IMG/VR virus record: IMGVR_UViG_3300018080_000460
Coordinates: 1-29,796 of that record
Origin: a virus
Length of the DNA: 29,796 nt
Reading direction: 5' to 3' (one strand)
The notes below the pieces were generated by a model that saw only the letters and a program-made list of their open reading frames with translations, searched no databases and had not been told where the DNA came from. Numbering within the stretch: the stretch's first letter is position 1; each line of letters begins with the position of its first letter. A program made the translations under genes and the position numbers. Below, piece after piece: positions 19,418 to 26,878 of this stretch.

Positions 19418-21586
19418 ATGAAGGGATCAATTCCAGTTATATTTTTAATACTGTTCGCTTCATTAGTTTTCGCTGTTGATTTTGTTCCCCAAGGAGACAT
19501 AAATGGAAGGAACAGAAGAGTCATTAAGAATTTCACTAACATTTCTGGAATTAATGGAACTTTTGATACTATTTATCTAAGCGGTACTACTCTTATTTCT
19601 GATAACACAACATGGAATGAAACTTATGGGTATAGTTTGTTTCTAAACAGGTCAAGCGAGACTGATTATACAACAACATTCAATTCTTCTTATGACGCTA
19701 AGGTAACTGATAATCAAACTTGGAATGAAACCAGAGGAAACGGTTTATATTTGAATAGGACAAACGAGAATCTGTACACAACAACTTATAATTCAAGCTA
19801 TGATGCTAAGGTAACTGATAATCAGACTTGGAATCAGACTTTGGCGGATGGTCTATATGTTGATGTTGCTGGGGATACAATGACCGGTTCTCTCCAGATA
19901 AGATACGATGAGGCAATTCTAAGGATAAATTCAACAGGGTCAAGTAATTCCGCAGGCATTACAATCCAAGATTCAGACTCTGGCATTCCTTGGCTACTTT
20001 TCGAGCTTACAACCGGAAGGTTTTCTTTCACTAAAGGTTCATTTCAACCATTGGTCCTTGAGAATGACACCCTTCTTATAAACAAATCTGGATCTGAAGT
20101 TGCCGGATCAGCTTTTGAAATAGGCGGTACTGGATACCAAGGAACAAATGAGATCTGTGATCAGAGCAATAATTGTCTTTATGAAAATCTTACTCTAAAT
20201 GAAATAAGCACAAATCTTCTTAATTGGTCAGAAGATAAAGCGGATTATTGGAATACAAGCGTCCCATTCAATTTTGATGTCAATGTATCTTATATTGACA
20301 ATTTCGACATAAACTGCCCTTCAGGATATTACCAATCAGGCCTTAATGCCTCTAATGAAAGCATTGCATGCAGGCTTAATCTAGGCAACGTAACCTGGAA
20401 TGAGACTCTTGCAGATAGTTTATATGCACCAATATCCACAGTCACAGATAATCAAACCTGGAATGAGACAAGAGGAAACTCTATTTATTTAAGCAATACT
20501 GGGGATGATGCTACTGGAAAATACAATTTTACATCAGGCAACGTAAGTTTTGCAGATCTTTTATTTGTAGACAACACTGACAGTAATATTGGTATTGGTA
20601 CCGTCACACCAAGTGCAAAATTAGATATTCTGCAAACTAATGCTGCAAGAGGGATCTTTGTTGAAATGAACAATGATTCAGCTTCAGCAAACATAAAATT
20701 AACTCATACAAGTGAAGGAGCAGACACGAATTATATCTTGCTTATTGCTGGTGGTGATACTAACAGGAGGACAGCGTATTTTGATAGAGATTTAAATAGT
20801 ACAGTAACAAACACACCAGTTATTGAAATGGTACAAAATAACCCATCAGATAATCAAGACACATTAAAACTTCGACAGGACGGATCGGGAAATATTCAAT
20901 CATGGTACATAAACAGCACTGAAAAAGCTCATTTAAACATTTCTGGCGGTTTACAACTTGATGGCAGTATTTCAAAAGGAAGCGGTACATTTACTATTGA
21001 TCATCCTCTTGATCCAACGAATAAATTATTACAGCATTCTTTTGTAGAAAGTCCTGAAATGCGAAACATGTATTATGGTCAAAGTGTTACTAACAATGCA
21101 AAAAAGGCTATTATTATTTTGCCTGATTGGTTTGAAGCATTGAATGGAAAAAACAAAGAAGAATACAATTACCAATTTACTGGGATTGGCAAACTATGCA
21201 ACTTTTATGTAAGCTCTGAAATTGAAAATAACAAGTTCGAAGTTACAAGCGATTTATCTAATTGCAAGTTCAGTTGGACAGTTTCAGCAATACGTCATGA
21301 TGCTTTTGCAGAAAATAATCGTGTACAAGTTGAGGTTAATAAACAGCCTGCAGACCTTGATATTAAATATGAATTAAAAAACAGTACCAAGATTGTTGGA
21401 AATGAAAAGATAATAACAACATATAAAGTTCCAATAATGCCTCTTGTAAGCAGTAGAAGAAAAGGGACTTGTATTCATGAAGAATCATGCAATGGTATAG
21501 CATCTGATAAAATTATTAATTATCCAAAAGAACCAAAAAAAGTTTTCATAAAACAGGAAAAAGAGGTTTTGACTAATGGTTCTTAA
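19418..21586 (+). CDS. Large exported fibre-like protein with repeats (722 aa)
   Basis: ATG 19418 follows TTGGAGGA; a TTG at 19406 overlaps that site and is not used. Residues 1-19 are a signal peptide (MKGSIPVIFLILFASLVFA). Residues 62-148 hold tandem repeats built on DNQTWNETRGNxLYLNR, each with sequons; GDTMTG (152-157) is a fibre motif. Residues about 400-540 are beta-rich, and from about 530 a distinct domain begins: SGTFTIDHPLDPTNKLLQHS, then LPDWFEALNG, YVSSEIENNKFEV and a SWTVSAIRHDA. This resembles a C-terminal domain I know from many bacterial secreted or fibre proteins. Probably an adhesin or tail-fibre relative exported by the host. It overlaps the next gene by 11 bases. Confidence 0.65.
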   Translation: MKGSIPVIFLILFASLVFAVDFVPQGDINGRNRRVIKNFTNISGINGTFDTIYLSGTTLISDNTTWNETYGYSLFLNRSSETDYTTTFNSSYDAKVTDNQTWNETRGNGLYLNRTNENLYTTTYNSSYDAKVTDNQTWNQTLADGLYVDVAGDTMTGSLQIRYDEAILRINSTGSSNSAGITIQDSDSGIPWLLFELTTGRFSFTKGSFQPLVLENDTLLINKSGSEVAGSAFEIGGTGYQGTNEICDQSNNCLYENLTLNEISTNLLNWSEDKADYWNTSVPFNFDVNVSYIDNFDINCPSGYYQSGLNASNESIACRLNLGNVTWNETLADSLYAPISTVTDNQTWNETRGNSIYLSNTGDDATGKYNFTSGNVSFADLLFVDNTDSNIGIGTVTPSAKLDILQTNAARGIFVEMNNDSASANIKLTHTSEGADTNYILLIAGGDTNRRTAYFDRDLNSTVTNTPVIEMVQNNPSDNQDTLKLRQDGSGNIQSWYINSTEKAHLNISGGLQLDGSISKGSGTFTIDHPLDPTNKLLQHSFVESPEMRNMYYGQSVTNNAKKAIIILPDWFEALNGKNKEEYNYQFTGIGKLCNFYVSSEIENNKFEVTSDLSNCKFSWTVSAIRHDAFAENNRVQVEVNKQPADLDIKYELKNSTKIVGNEKIITTYKVPIMPLVSSRRKGTCIHEESCNGIASDKIINYPKEPKKVFIKQEKEVLTNGS
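19601..19861 (+). repeat. Tandem protein-coding repeats (DNQTWNET type)
   Basis: Two full units of 36 codons (residues 62-97 and 98-133) and a partial third (134-148) share D-N-x-T-W-N-E/Q-T, LxLNRxxExxYTTTxNSSYDAKVT. A lone further copy of the motif appears again near 20400-20480. The DNA of units 2 and 3 is nearly identical (AAGGTAACTGATAATCAAAC-like). Such repeats are common in surface proteins and can change copy number. Confidence 0.75.
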
Positions 21587-21968
21587 TAAAGAAACAAAAA
21601 ATAAGCTTATCACAGCAATTATTGCTATTGTTGTTTCCATGAGTATTTCAGTGACTCCTGGGATGTTTCAGAACGAATTATCTGATTATTATGTGTGTTC
21701 ACTTAATCTTGAAATAACCGAGTTTCCTGGGGGGATTTCAGGCACAGGATATTCAGGCTATCCTTATATAAACAGTCGTAAATCGGCTAAGAGATGCGGC
21801 ACAAGCGATAATAAGGGGGAATGGATAAAATTATCAAAATATGCAGAAGAAAACGGTATTGATCCTTACGATCTTATAGTGCCTAAAAAAAGAGTTGAAG
21901 TACCAAACACTAATAGTGAAAACAAATTAAAATGTGATATGAAGGGGTGTTGGTATGATAAGCTCTGA
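21576..21968 (+). CDS. Membrane-anchored Cys-rich protein, second copy type (130 aa)
   Basis: An N-terminal hydrophobic helix (about residues 11-28; LITAIIAIVVSMSISVTPG) is followed by a beta-rich domain with YYVCSLN, RCGTSDNKGEWIKL and a final KCDMKGCW. Anchor, YxC, C...G-x-W-I and terminal KC-x3-GC match the layout of the protein at 18783, so the two are probably distant paralogues. The 5' end overlaps the fibre gene by 11 bases; the 3' end overlaps the next membrane gene by 14. A surface accessory role is inferred. Confidence 0.55.
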   Translation: MVLNKETKNKLITAIIAIVVSMSISVTPGMFQNELSDYYVCSLNLEITEFPGGISGTGYSGYPYINSRKSAKRCGTSDNKGEWIKLSKYAEENGIDPYDLIVPKKRVEVPNTNSENKLKCDMKGCWYDKL

Positions 21969-22242
21969 TGGGAACGGATCATTCATAATTAAAAGGAATT
22001 TGGCAATAAGCATCATGATTATTACCGTTATTTCAGCTATATATTCAGTTGCTGCTTTTGCATCAAACCGGAGCAATGACATAAATTATTTAAAGGAAGA
22101 AGTTAAAGAGATTGCCATCATTGAGCAAAAAGTCAAAGATTGCGAAACAAAAACATTACTTATCGAGGATAGATTAGCAAGAATCCAACAAGACATCAAA
22201 GAAATAAAAGGCGACGTAAAAAGCCTGGTAAATAAAAAATGA
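21955..22242 (+). CDS. Membrane-anchored coiled-coil protein (95 aa)
   Basis: One transmembrane helix at about residues 16-37 (AISIMIITVISAIYSVAAFAS), then a long heptad-patterned helix (NYLKEEVKEIAIIEQKVKDCETKTLLIEDRLARIQQDIKEIKGDVKSLV). The form recalls holin-associated or XhlA-like coiled-coil membrane proteins, though those have their helix at the other end. A role in lysis or membrane attachment is possible. It overlaps neighbours on both sides (14 and 4 bases), so it is co-translated with the connector gene. Confidence 0.5.
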   Translation: MISSDGNGSFIIKRNLAISIMIITVISAIYSVAAFASNRSNDINYLKEEVKEIAIIEQKVKDCETKTLLIEDRLARIQQDIKEIKGDVKSLVNKK

Positions 22243-23831
22243 GCAATGTAGTTAAGCATGAGGAAATAACTGGAGCTGGTTTAACAGGATCAAGCGGAGA
22301 TACGAATAGAACATATACTCTTGCAAATACAGGCTCAATCACTGCAGGATTCCAGATAATTGTTGATCAGGCCATACTTCAGAATGGCGTTACTTTCACA
22401 AAATCAGGGGATGTAATAACTTTTCTTAGTGAGATTGAAGATAGCCAGAACATATCTCTTGATTATTTTATTGATGACACAACATCCTCTTCAACTACAT
22501 CAACATCAAACACTTATACTGATACCCTGAAAATAGTTCGGGCTTCTGGGATTGGAGTTGAAGTACAAAATGAGACGCTTGGTACTGGAGATGGTTCTGA
22601 GAATAGTTATGACGTGGCAAATGGAAATATTATAGATGATTCATATACTCTCAAGTTTGGAACATCAGGAAGCAATGAGCTTACTGAACTTACTGAGACA
22701 GATGATTATTCCATTGATCTTGATGGAGGTCTCATTGTACTTACCACTGCCGGAAAAACAAAAGTGAATGGTAAGGTTATTTATATAAGCTATATTCACA
22801 GCCCCAAGATAAGCGACACAATTCTTGCAACATATGTAGAAGCTGCATCACGGGAAGTTGATGATTTAACAGGGGATTATTGGGGTCCTGCAACAACAAC
22901 TGTTGAATATTTTGACGGTGAATTTGATACTTATCCAAGAACCGAAAGACCATATTCAGATGATTATGATCAGCCAGTCACAATAAATCTTAACAATAAA
23001 AGCATTTTAAGCATTCAGTCAGCATATGAAATCTTAAGAGGTATGAGCATATCAAAATCTTATAGGTATGATTCTGTAGCTGCAACTTACACAGATGTTA
23101 CATCAGATATGAATAGTCAGCAAGGTGACGCTTTTCAACCTTTCGCAGACACAACAGCTGCAGGGGATTATCTTTATATAGGGACATCTAACAAATTTCA
23201 TGAGCTTAACATTGTGCTGTTTACTGTTGGTGTAACTGCAGGAACAAACACTATTGAATATTATGACGGATCAAGCTGGACAGCTTTTACCCCAACAGAA
23301 AGTGCAACTGGCGTCCTAGATTTTGAAGCTTCAGGATCGCTTAGTTGGGACCCATTAGCTGGTTGGACAAAAACAAGCGTTAATTCAAGCAACAATTTTT
23401 ATTATATAAGGATTGCTGCAGGAGATGTATACACGACTGAGGCTAAAATAAGCACTTGTTATCCTGGCCAGGATTTTGTTATAAGTCAGGAAATTCCATT
23501 ATATCAAATTAATTGGAATTCAAATGGTCAGCTTTCATTTGGGACGAGAGATTTCCCTAACGGAATAAGAAACGTCAGAATATCTTATCAACATGGGTAT
23601 AGTACCACACCTGCATTAATAACTGAACTAGCATCACTTCTTGGAGCTATAAGAGCTTTTGTTCTTATTTCGGGTGGTTCATATGATGATGCTACAAGTT
23701 TCACTCTAGGAAGGAAGGCTGTTACAATTGGTGAAGCTTGGGTAAACATAAGAGAGGTAATTGACCAGGCAAAAAAGAGGGTAGAACAGATATTATTATC
23801 TGTTGGCAAGAAAATGTTAGTGGTGGGTTGA
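22239..23831 (+). CDS. Head-tail connector (adaptor) protein with inserted beta domains (530 aa)
   Basis: Residues about 192-225 (ISDTILATYVEAASREVDDLTGDYWGPATTTVEYFDG) and 460-525 (helical end LLGAIRAFVLISGG...IREVIDQAKKRVEQIL) together resemble the helical gp6/gp15-type adaptor that sits beneath the portal. The first 185 residues and the section at about 265-415 are Ig-like or jelly-roll inserts (TYTLANTGSITAGFQIIVDQ; DYLYIGTSNKFHELNIVLFTVGV), explaining why it is several times longer than usual adaptors. Position just before the stopper and neck genes supports the call. Insert domains could decorate the neck. Confidence 0.65.
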   Translation: MSNVVKHEEITGAGLTGSSGDTNRTYTLANTGSITAGFQIIVDQAILQNGVTFTKSGDVITFLSEIEDSQNISLDYFIDDTTSSSTTSTSNTYTDTLKIVRASGIGVEVQNETLGTGDGSENSYDVANGNIIDDSYTLKFGTSGSNELTELTETDDYSIDLDGGLIVLTTAGKTKVNGKVIYISYIHSPKISDTILATYVEAASREVDDLTGDYWGPATTTVEYFDGEFDTYPRTERPYSDDYDQPVTINLNNKSILSIQSAYEILRGMSISKSYRYDSVAATYTDVTSDMNSQQGDAFQPFADTTAAGDYLYIGTSNKFHELNIVLFTVGVTAGTNTIEYYDGSSWTAFTPTESATGVLDFEASGSLSWDPLAGWTKTSVNSSNNFYYIRIAAGDVYTTEAKISTCYPGQDFVISQEIPLYQINWNSNGQLSFGTRDFPNGIRNVRISYQHGYSTTPALITELASLLGAIRAFVLISGGSYDDATSFTLGRKAVTIGEAWVNIREVIDQAKKRVEQILLSVGKKMLVVG

Positions 23832-23832
23832 A

Positions 23833-24225
23833 ATGGTGACTGAGCGGGATCCATCAAGCTTTTCTGATTTGGAAAGACTTAAAGGAAAAGAATGTATAAG
23901 ATTTTTTGGCCGGACAGATATAACTCTTACTAATATAACAAAAACCACGGATTCAATGGGCAAACTTACTGCAACAAGTGAAACTACAAGCACAATAACT
24001 GGTGATCTTCAGTTTGTAACTGTCAAAGAAAAGCAGTATATTGATCTTGGTCTTGCTAAAATAGGTGATGGCGTGTTTTACACAAGCTATGAAGCAACAA
24101 TCAATGAGAATGATGAAATAACTATTGATAGTGTTGATTGGGTTCTTACAAGCCAAGTTGAAGGACCTCAGACAGATGGGAACACTATTTATCAGGCATG
24201 GATTGCAAAGAGAAAATCTCCATAA
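23833..24225 (+). CDS. Head-closure (stopper)-like protein (130 aa)
   Basis: The length and pattern fit gp16/FII-type closure proteins: a beta barrel with ITLTNITKTTDSMGKLTATSETTSTITGDLQFV, an acidic turn NENDEITIDSVDWVLTSQVEGP, and a short C-terminal strand. These bind below the adaptor and keep DNA in the head. The gene starts one base after the connector stop. Its stop is followed at once by the third late promoter. Confidence 0.65.
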   Translation: MVTERDPSSFSDLERLKGKECIRFFGRTDITLTNITKTTDSMGKLTATSETTSTITGDLQFVTVKEKQYIDLGLAKIGDGVFYTSYEATINENDEITIDSVDWVLTSQVEGPQTDGNTIYQAWIAKRKSP

Positions 24226-24265
24226 AATAAGTAGTATATAAATACTTGACTTCTAATTATCCCAT
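24225..24265 (+). promoter_or_regulatory. Late-type archaeal promoter 3 (neck/tail unit)
   Basis: The 22-base block at 24225-24246 is identical to those at 9909 and 13960, with TATATAAATA at 24235-24244 and 31 bases to ATG 24266. The preceding gene ends at its first base. No Shine-Dalgarno precedes the ATG, in keeping with a leaderless transcript. Confidence 0.8.
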
Positions 24266-24694
24266 ATGTTAAAGCTAAAGTTCAAACTTACTGATCTTAA
24301 TAAAGGAAAAAAAGACACTTTGCGAAGATCCGCATGGATTCTGTTCAAATCCATGTTGAAAATGGAAAAAATTGCTCAAGACTTAGCACCTGTTGATATT
24401 GGTCAATTGAGACAAAAAATCAGTTTAGATCCTATAGGGATAGCAACGGAGTATACTTTAACATCAGCTGCACCATACTCAGCGTCAATGGAATTTGGAA
24501 CAATACCATACTGGGTGCCTATTGCTCCACTCAAAGAATGGGCCAAAAGAAAATTAGGGGATGAGAATATAGCTTATGCTGTAAGAGCAAAGATTGCTCA
24601 GTCAGGAATAACTGCACACCCTTTTATGCGTCCTGCCAAATTTACCGTGGAATCTATTTGGGTTCCAATATATCGACAGCAAGCGTTTATATAA
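24266..24694 (+). CDS. HK97 gp10-like neck/tail-completion protein (142 aa)
   Basis: Contains the family pattern: KIAQDLAPVDIGQLRQKI, then YTLTSAAPYSASMEFGT and a C-terminal GITAHPFMRPAKFTVES. The AP-x-D-x-G-x-L-R and Y-A/S-x-x-x-E-F-G-T motifs are typical of gp10/gpZ-like tail completion proteins, which join head and tail. Placed between the stopper and the tail terminator, as in HK97-like gene order. It heads its transcription unit; the structured region follows its stop. Confidence 0.85.
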   Translation: MLKLKFKLTDLNKGKKDTLRRSAWILFKSMLKMEKIAQDLAPVDIGQLRQKISLDPIGIATEYTLTSAAPYSASMEFGTIPYWVPIAPLKEWAKRKLGDENIAYAVRAKIAQSGITAHPFMRPAKFTVESIWVPIYRQQAFI

Positions 24695-24695
24695 T

Positions 24696-24803
24696 ATTAA
24701 ACACGCTCCCCTGCTTGTGTTTAATTGTTGGAGGTTTTCTGGTTTTCCTCCAACTAAATTAGTGGCCAAGAGGCCTTAAAAACAGTTCCAAGAGGAACAT
24801 CAA
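24696..24803 (+). promoter_or_regulatory. Four-hairpin untranslated element with SD-sequestering hairpin
   Basis: Four perfect hairpins lie in 103 bases: ATTAAACAC/GTGTTTAAT (24696-24725, 9 bp); GTTGGAGG/CCTCCAAC (24727-24754, 8 bp); GGCC-AAGA-GGCC (24764-24775); GTTCC-AAGA-GGAAC (24785-24798). The last two share the core CCAAGAGG with an AAGA loop. The AGAGG of hairpin 4 is the only plausible Shine-Dalgarno for ATG 24804, so folding would hide it. This suggests a translational control element or protein-binding RNA. No canonical poly-T terminator follows any hairpin. Confidence 0.6.
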
Positions 24804-25499
24804 ATGACAGCATACTTAAATTCGGAAGATATTATCGTGGACTTTCTCAGAGTTAGACTTACAGATCCTAGGGCTAGAGCAGAAACAACAAACAGTGAGA
24901 ATTTTACAGCTTCAGTTTCTCAGACAACTTTTTCTTTGACAGCACCATCTGGGAATGTCCAGGCGGTGACCCTTGTTCAGGTTGATGGAACAGATCAAGT
25001 CAAATGGAAAGATTATTATATTGATTTTCAGAATCAAAAAGTTATTTTTTTCAATGGTTTGACAGGCGGAGAATCTGTTGATATTACATACAAATATGGC
25101 ACAACAAGCTGGATATATTCAGATGATCCTCAAGACTCACTTTCTGCGACATCATATCCAAGAATAAGTGTTAAAATAATCGGTGGCACAGGAGTTAGAC
25201 TCGGACAGTATGAAGCAGAAGTTGAAAGTTCAACATTATTTTCTGCGGATTTTTGGGCAAAAGAGCAGCAGTTTTTTACCATAAACAGCATAAAGTATGA
25301 GGGGCAAGATCTTGCAAGGTATTTAGCAAGCAAAGCCACAGAAGCTTTTGAATTATATATAAACGATCTTCACCCAATACTTTATAATTATTTGGTGACT
25401 CAAGTTCCGACAAATGTGCCACGTGATGATTCAAAACAAGCATTCCATACAGTGCTTACATTCAATATGAAAGGTCTTACTTTAGGGAGGAGATCATAA
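24804..25499 (+). CDS. Tail terminator-like protein with beta insert (231 aa)
   Basis: The first 25 residues (LNSEDIIVDFLRVRLTDP) and the section from about 110 (SYPRISVKIIGGTGVRLGQYEAEVES...INSIKYEGQDLARYLASKATEAFELYI) resemble tail-terminator/tail-tube-initiation proteins; residues about 30-108 look like an inserted Ig-like domain (FTASVSQTTFSLTAPSGNVQAV...). Location between neck and tail-tube genes supports the call. Start ATG 24804 is set by the AGAGG eight bases upstream, inside hairpin 4. The next gene follows with AAGGAGG after 5 bases. Confidence 0.6.
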   Translation: MTAYLNSEDIIVDFLRVRLTDPRARAETTNSENFTASVSQTTFSLTAPSGNVQAVTLVQVDGTDQVKWKDYYIDFQNQKVIFFNGLTGGESVDITYKYGTTSWIYSDDPQDSLSATSYPRISVKIIGGTGVRLGQYEAEVESSTLFSADFWAKEQQFFTINSIKYEGQDLARYLASKATEAFELYINDLHPILYNYLVTQVPTNVPRDDSKQAFHTVLTFNMKGLTLGRRS

Positions 25500-25520
25500 A
25501 TTTAAGGAGGATTGATTATT

Positions 25521-26492
25521 ATGACAGCAACAGAGTTTAATTTGGGGCTTCGGGAAAGATTTATTACAGTTAATGAGACAAGTTATGGAACTGGTGGTTC
25601 ATTAGCTAGTGCTCTTGTTATTGGAAAAAACATGAGAGTTACCCAAAGTTGGGCCCAAGGATTCCAAGAAACATTATCTGCAGGAAATGATAGAAGATAT
25701 ATTGATGCAAACGTTGCAGGACCATTACTATTGCCATATAATATTGAGTTTTATCCTGTAGATTGGAGATTTCTGAAATATGCTTTTGACATTACAAGCG
25801 AGACAGGATCAACTCCTACGACACATACTCTTGATGTTGGAAATACTTTACAATCTTTTAGAGCTGAATGGGCAAAACAAAATTCACAAGGTAATCAAGC
25901 ATTTATCACAACAGGTAATGTTGTTACTCAGATGGTGATTTCATTCCAGAAAGCAACAGGTGCAGGAAATGATGGTTTTGTTAATGTAAACCTTGGAGTT
26001 CTTGCACAAGATTATAGTAGTACAAGCTCTGTACAAGGAAGCATCTCATCCTTAACAGATGATCCTTTCCAGTACAGGATGGTTAAATTAACTCTTGCTA
26101 GTAATGAGATTGTTGAGGTTAATAATGGTGAAATGACAATACAACAAACAATAAATCCTAATGATTCTAGGTATGCAAATTCAACTCTTAACAGAAAGAT
26201 TGGCGAACCTATTCCCACAGTATTCAGGATTTTTGGAAGGTTCAATATAAATGTCAAAGATACAACATATTCAGATATTTGGGAATTAGCAGCAGATCTC
26301 ACTGGAACAAACAAGCTTGAGTTTATTAGGACATCTGGATCTGATGAAGCAGTGTGGACATTTACTGGGATGACAGTTAATCCTGCATCTATTGGTAACA
26401 CCAACATTGAAGGAGTTGATAATGTTGAATTTGTCTGGGTTGCTGAGACGGTACAAGTTGTAACAAAAGATGCAATAGCAAATTATGATTAA
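25521..26492 (+). CDS. Major tail (tube) protein (323 aa)
   Basis: ATG 25521 lies ten bases after AAGGAGG (25504-25510); a TTG at 25512 is too close to that site. The protein is beta-rich with no long helices, typical for tail tube: NLGLRERFITVNETSYGTGG at the start, GNVVTQMVISFQKATGAGNDGFVNVNLGVLAQDY in the middle, and the C-terminal GMTVNPASIGNTNIEGVDNVEFVWVAETV. It directly precedes the frameshifting chaperone and tape-measure genes, the standard position. Hundreds of copies would form the tube. Identity as tube protein is strong; length is at the large end. Confidence 0.85.
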   Translation: MTATEFNLGLRERFITVNETSYGTGGSLASALVIGKNMRVTQSWAQGFQETLSAGNDRRYIDANVAGPLLLPYNIEFYPVDWRFLKYAFDITSETGSTPTTHTLDVGNTLQSFRAEWAKQNSQGNQAFITTGNVVTQMVISFQKATGAGNDGFVNVNLGVLAQDYSSTSSVQGSISSLTDDPFQYRMVKLTLASNEIVEVNNGEMTIQQTINPNDSRYANSTLNRKIGEPIPTVFRIFGRFNINVKDTTYSDIWELAADLTGTNKLEFIRTSGSDEAVWTFTGMTVNPASIGNTNIEGVDNVEFVWVAETVQVVTKDAIANYD

Positions 26493-26512
26493 AGTTATAG
26501 GAGGGGAGTATA

Positions 26513-26878
26513 ATGAGTTTAAAAGACGACATAGTAAATGAGGGCGTAGTAGACCTAAATATTGATGGTAAGCCGGGGTTTAAGTATAAGCCTGTTACTG
26601 CAGGAGAAGAGAACGACTGGATACCACAATATATGGTAAAAAAAGGCGACCAATATGTCCAAGATTTTGCAATTATTAATAAATGCAAAATTCAAAATTT
26701 GGTAGGAGTACCATACACTAAAGAAGAAATCAAAGAATTTTTTAATATTGACAAAGACTGGAAAAACCTTACACACGAAGAAAAATGGAAAATTATCAGG
26801 AAACTAAAAACAGGTTTGTTTGATAAGATAATCAAAGCGATTAACAAAATAGATCAACCATCAAAAAAAAAAGATTAA
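26513..26878 (+). CDS. Tail assembly chaperone, unshifted form (121 aa)
   Basis: ATG 26513 follows AGGAGGGGAG. It begins MSLKDDIVNEGVVDLN and contains a conserved-looking PVTAGEENDWIPQYM, a helical part, and ends in ...DQPSKKKD just after a run of ten A. Proteins at this place (between tail tube and tape measure) are gpG-like chaperones that coat the tape measure during tail assembly. The unshifted product is the abundant form; a -1 shifted, longer product is described separately. Confidence 0.8.
   Translation: MSLKDDIVNEGVVDLNIDGKPGFKYKPVTAGEENDWIPQYMVKKGDQYVQDFAIINKCKIQNLVGVPYTKEEIKEFFNIDKDWKNLTHEEKWKIIRKLKTGLFDKIIKAINKIDQPSKKKD

Noticed and set aside
24696-24754. The first two hairpins as rho-independent terminators
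   Set aside because: No T-run follows either stem, and archaeal termination depends on oligo-T rather than hairpins.
26863-26872. Ten-A run as sequencing error that breaks a single gene
   Set aside because: Gene order (tube protein, split chaperone, tape measure) is exactly the classical frameshift layout, and the first frame ends two codons after the slippery site. An error remains possible but is the less likely reading.
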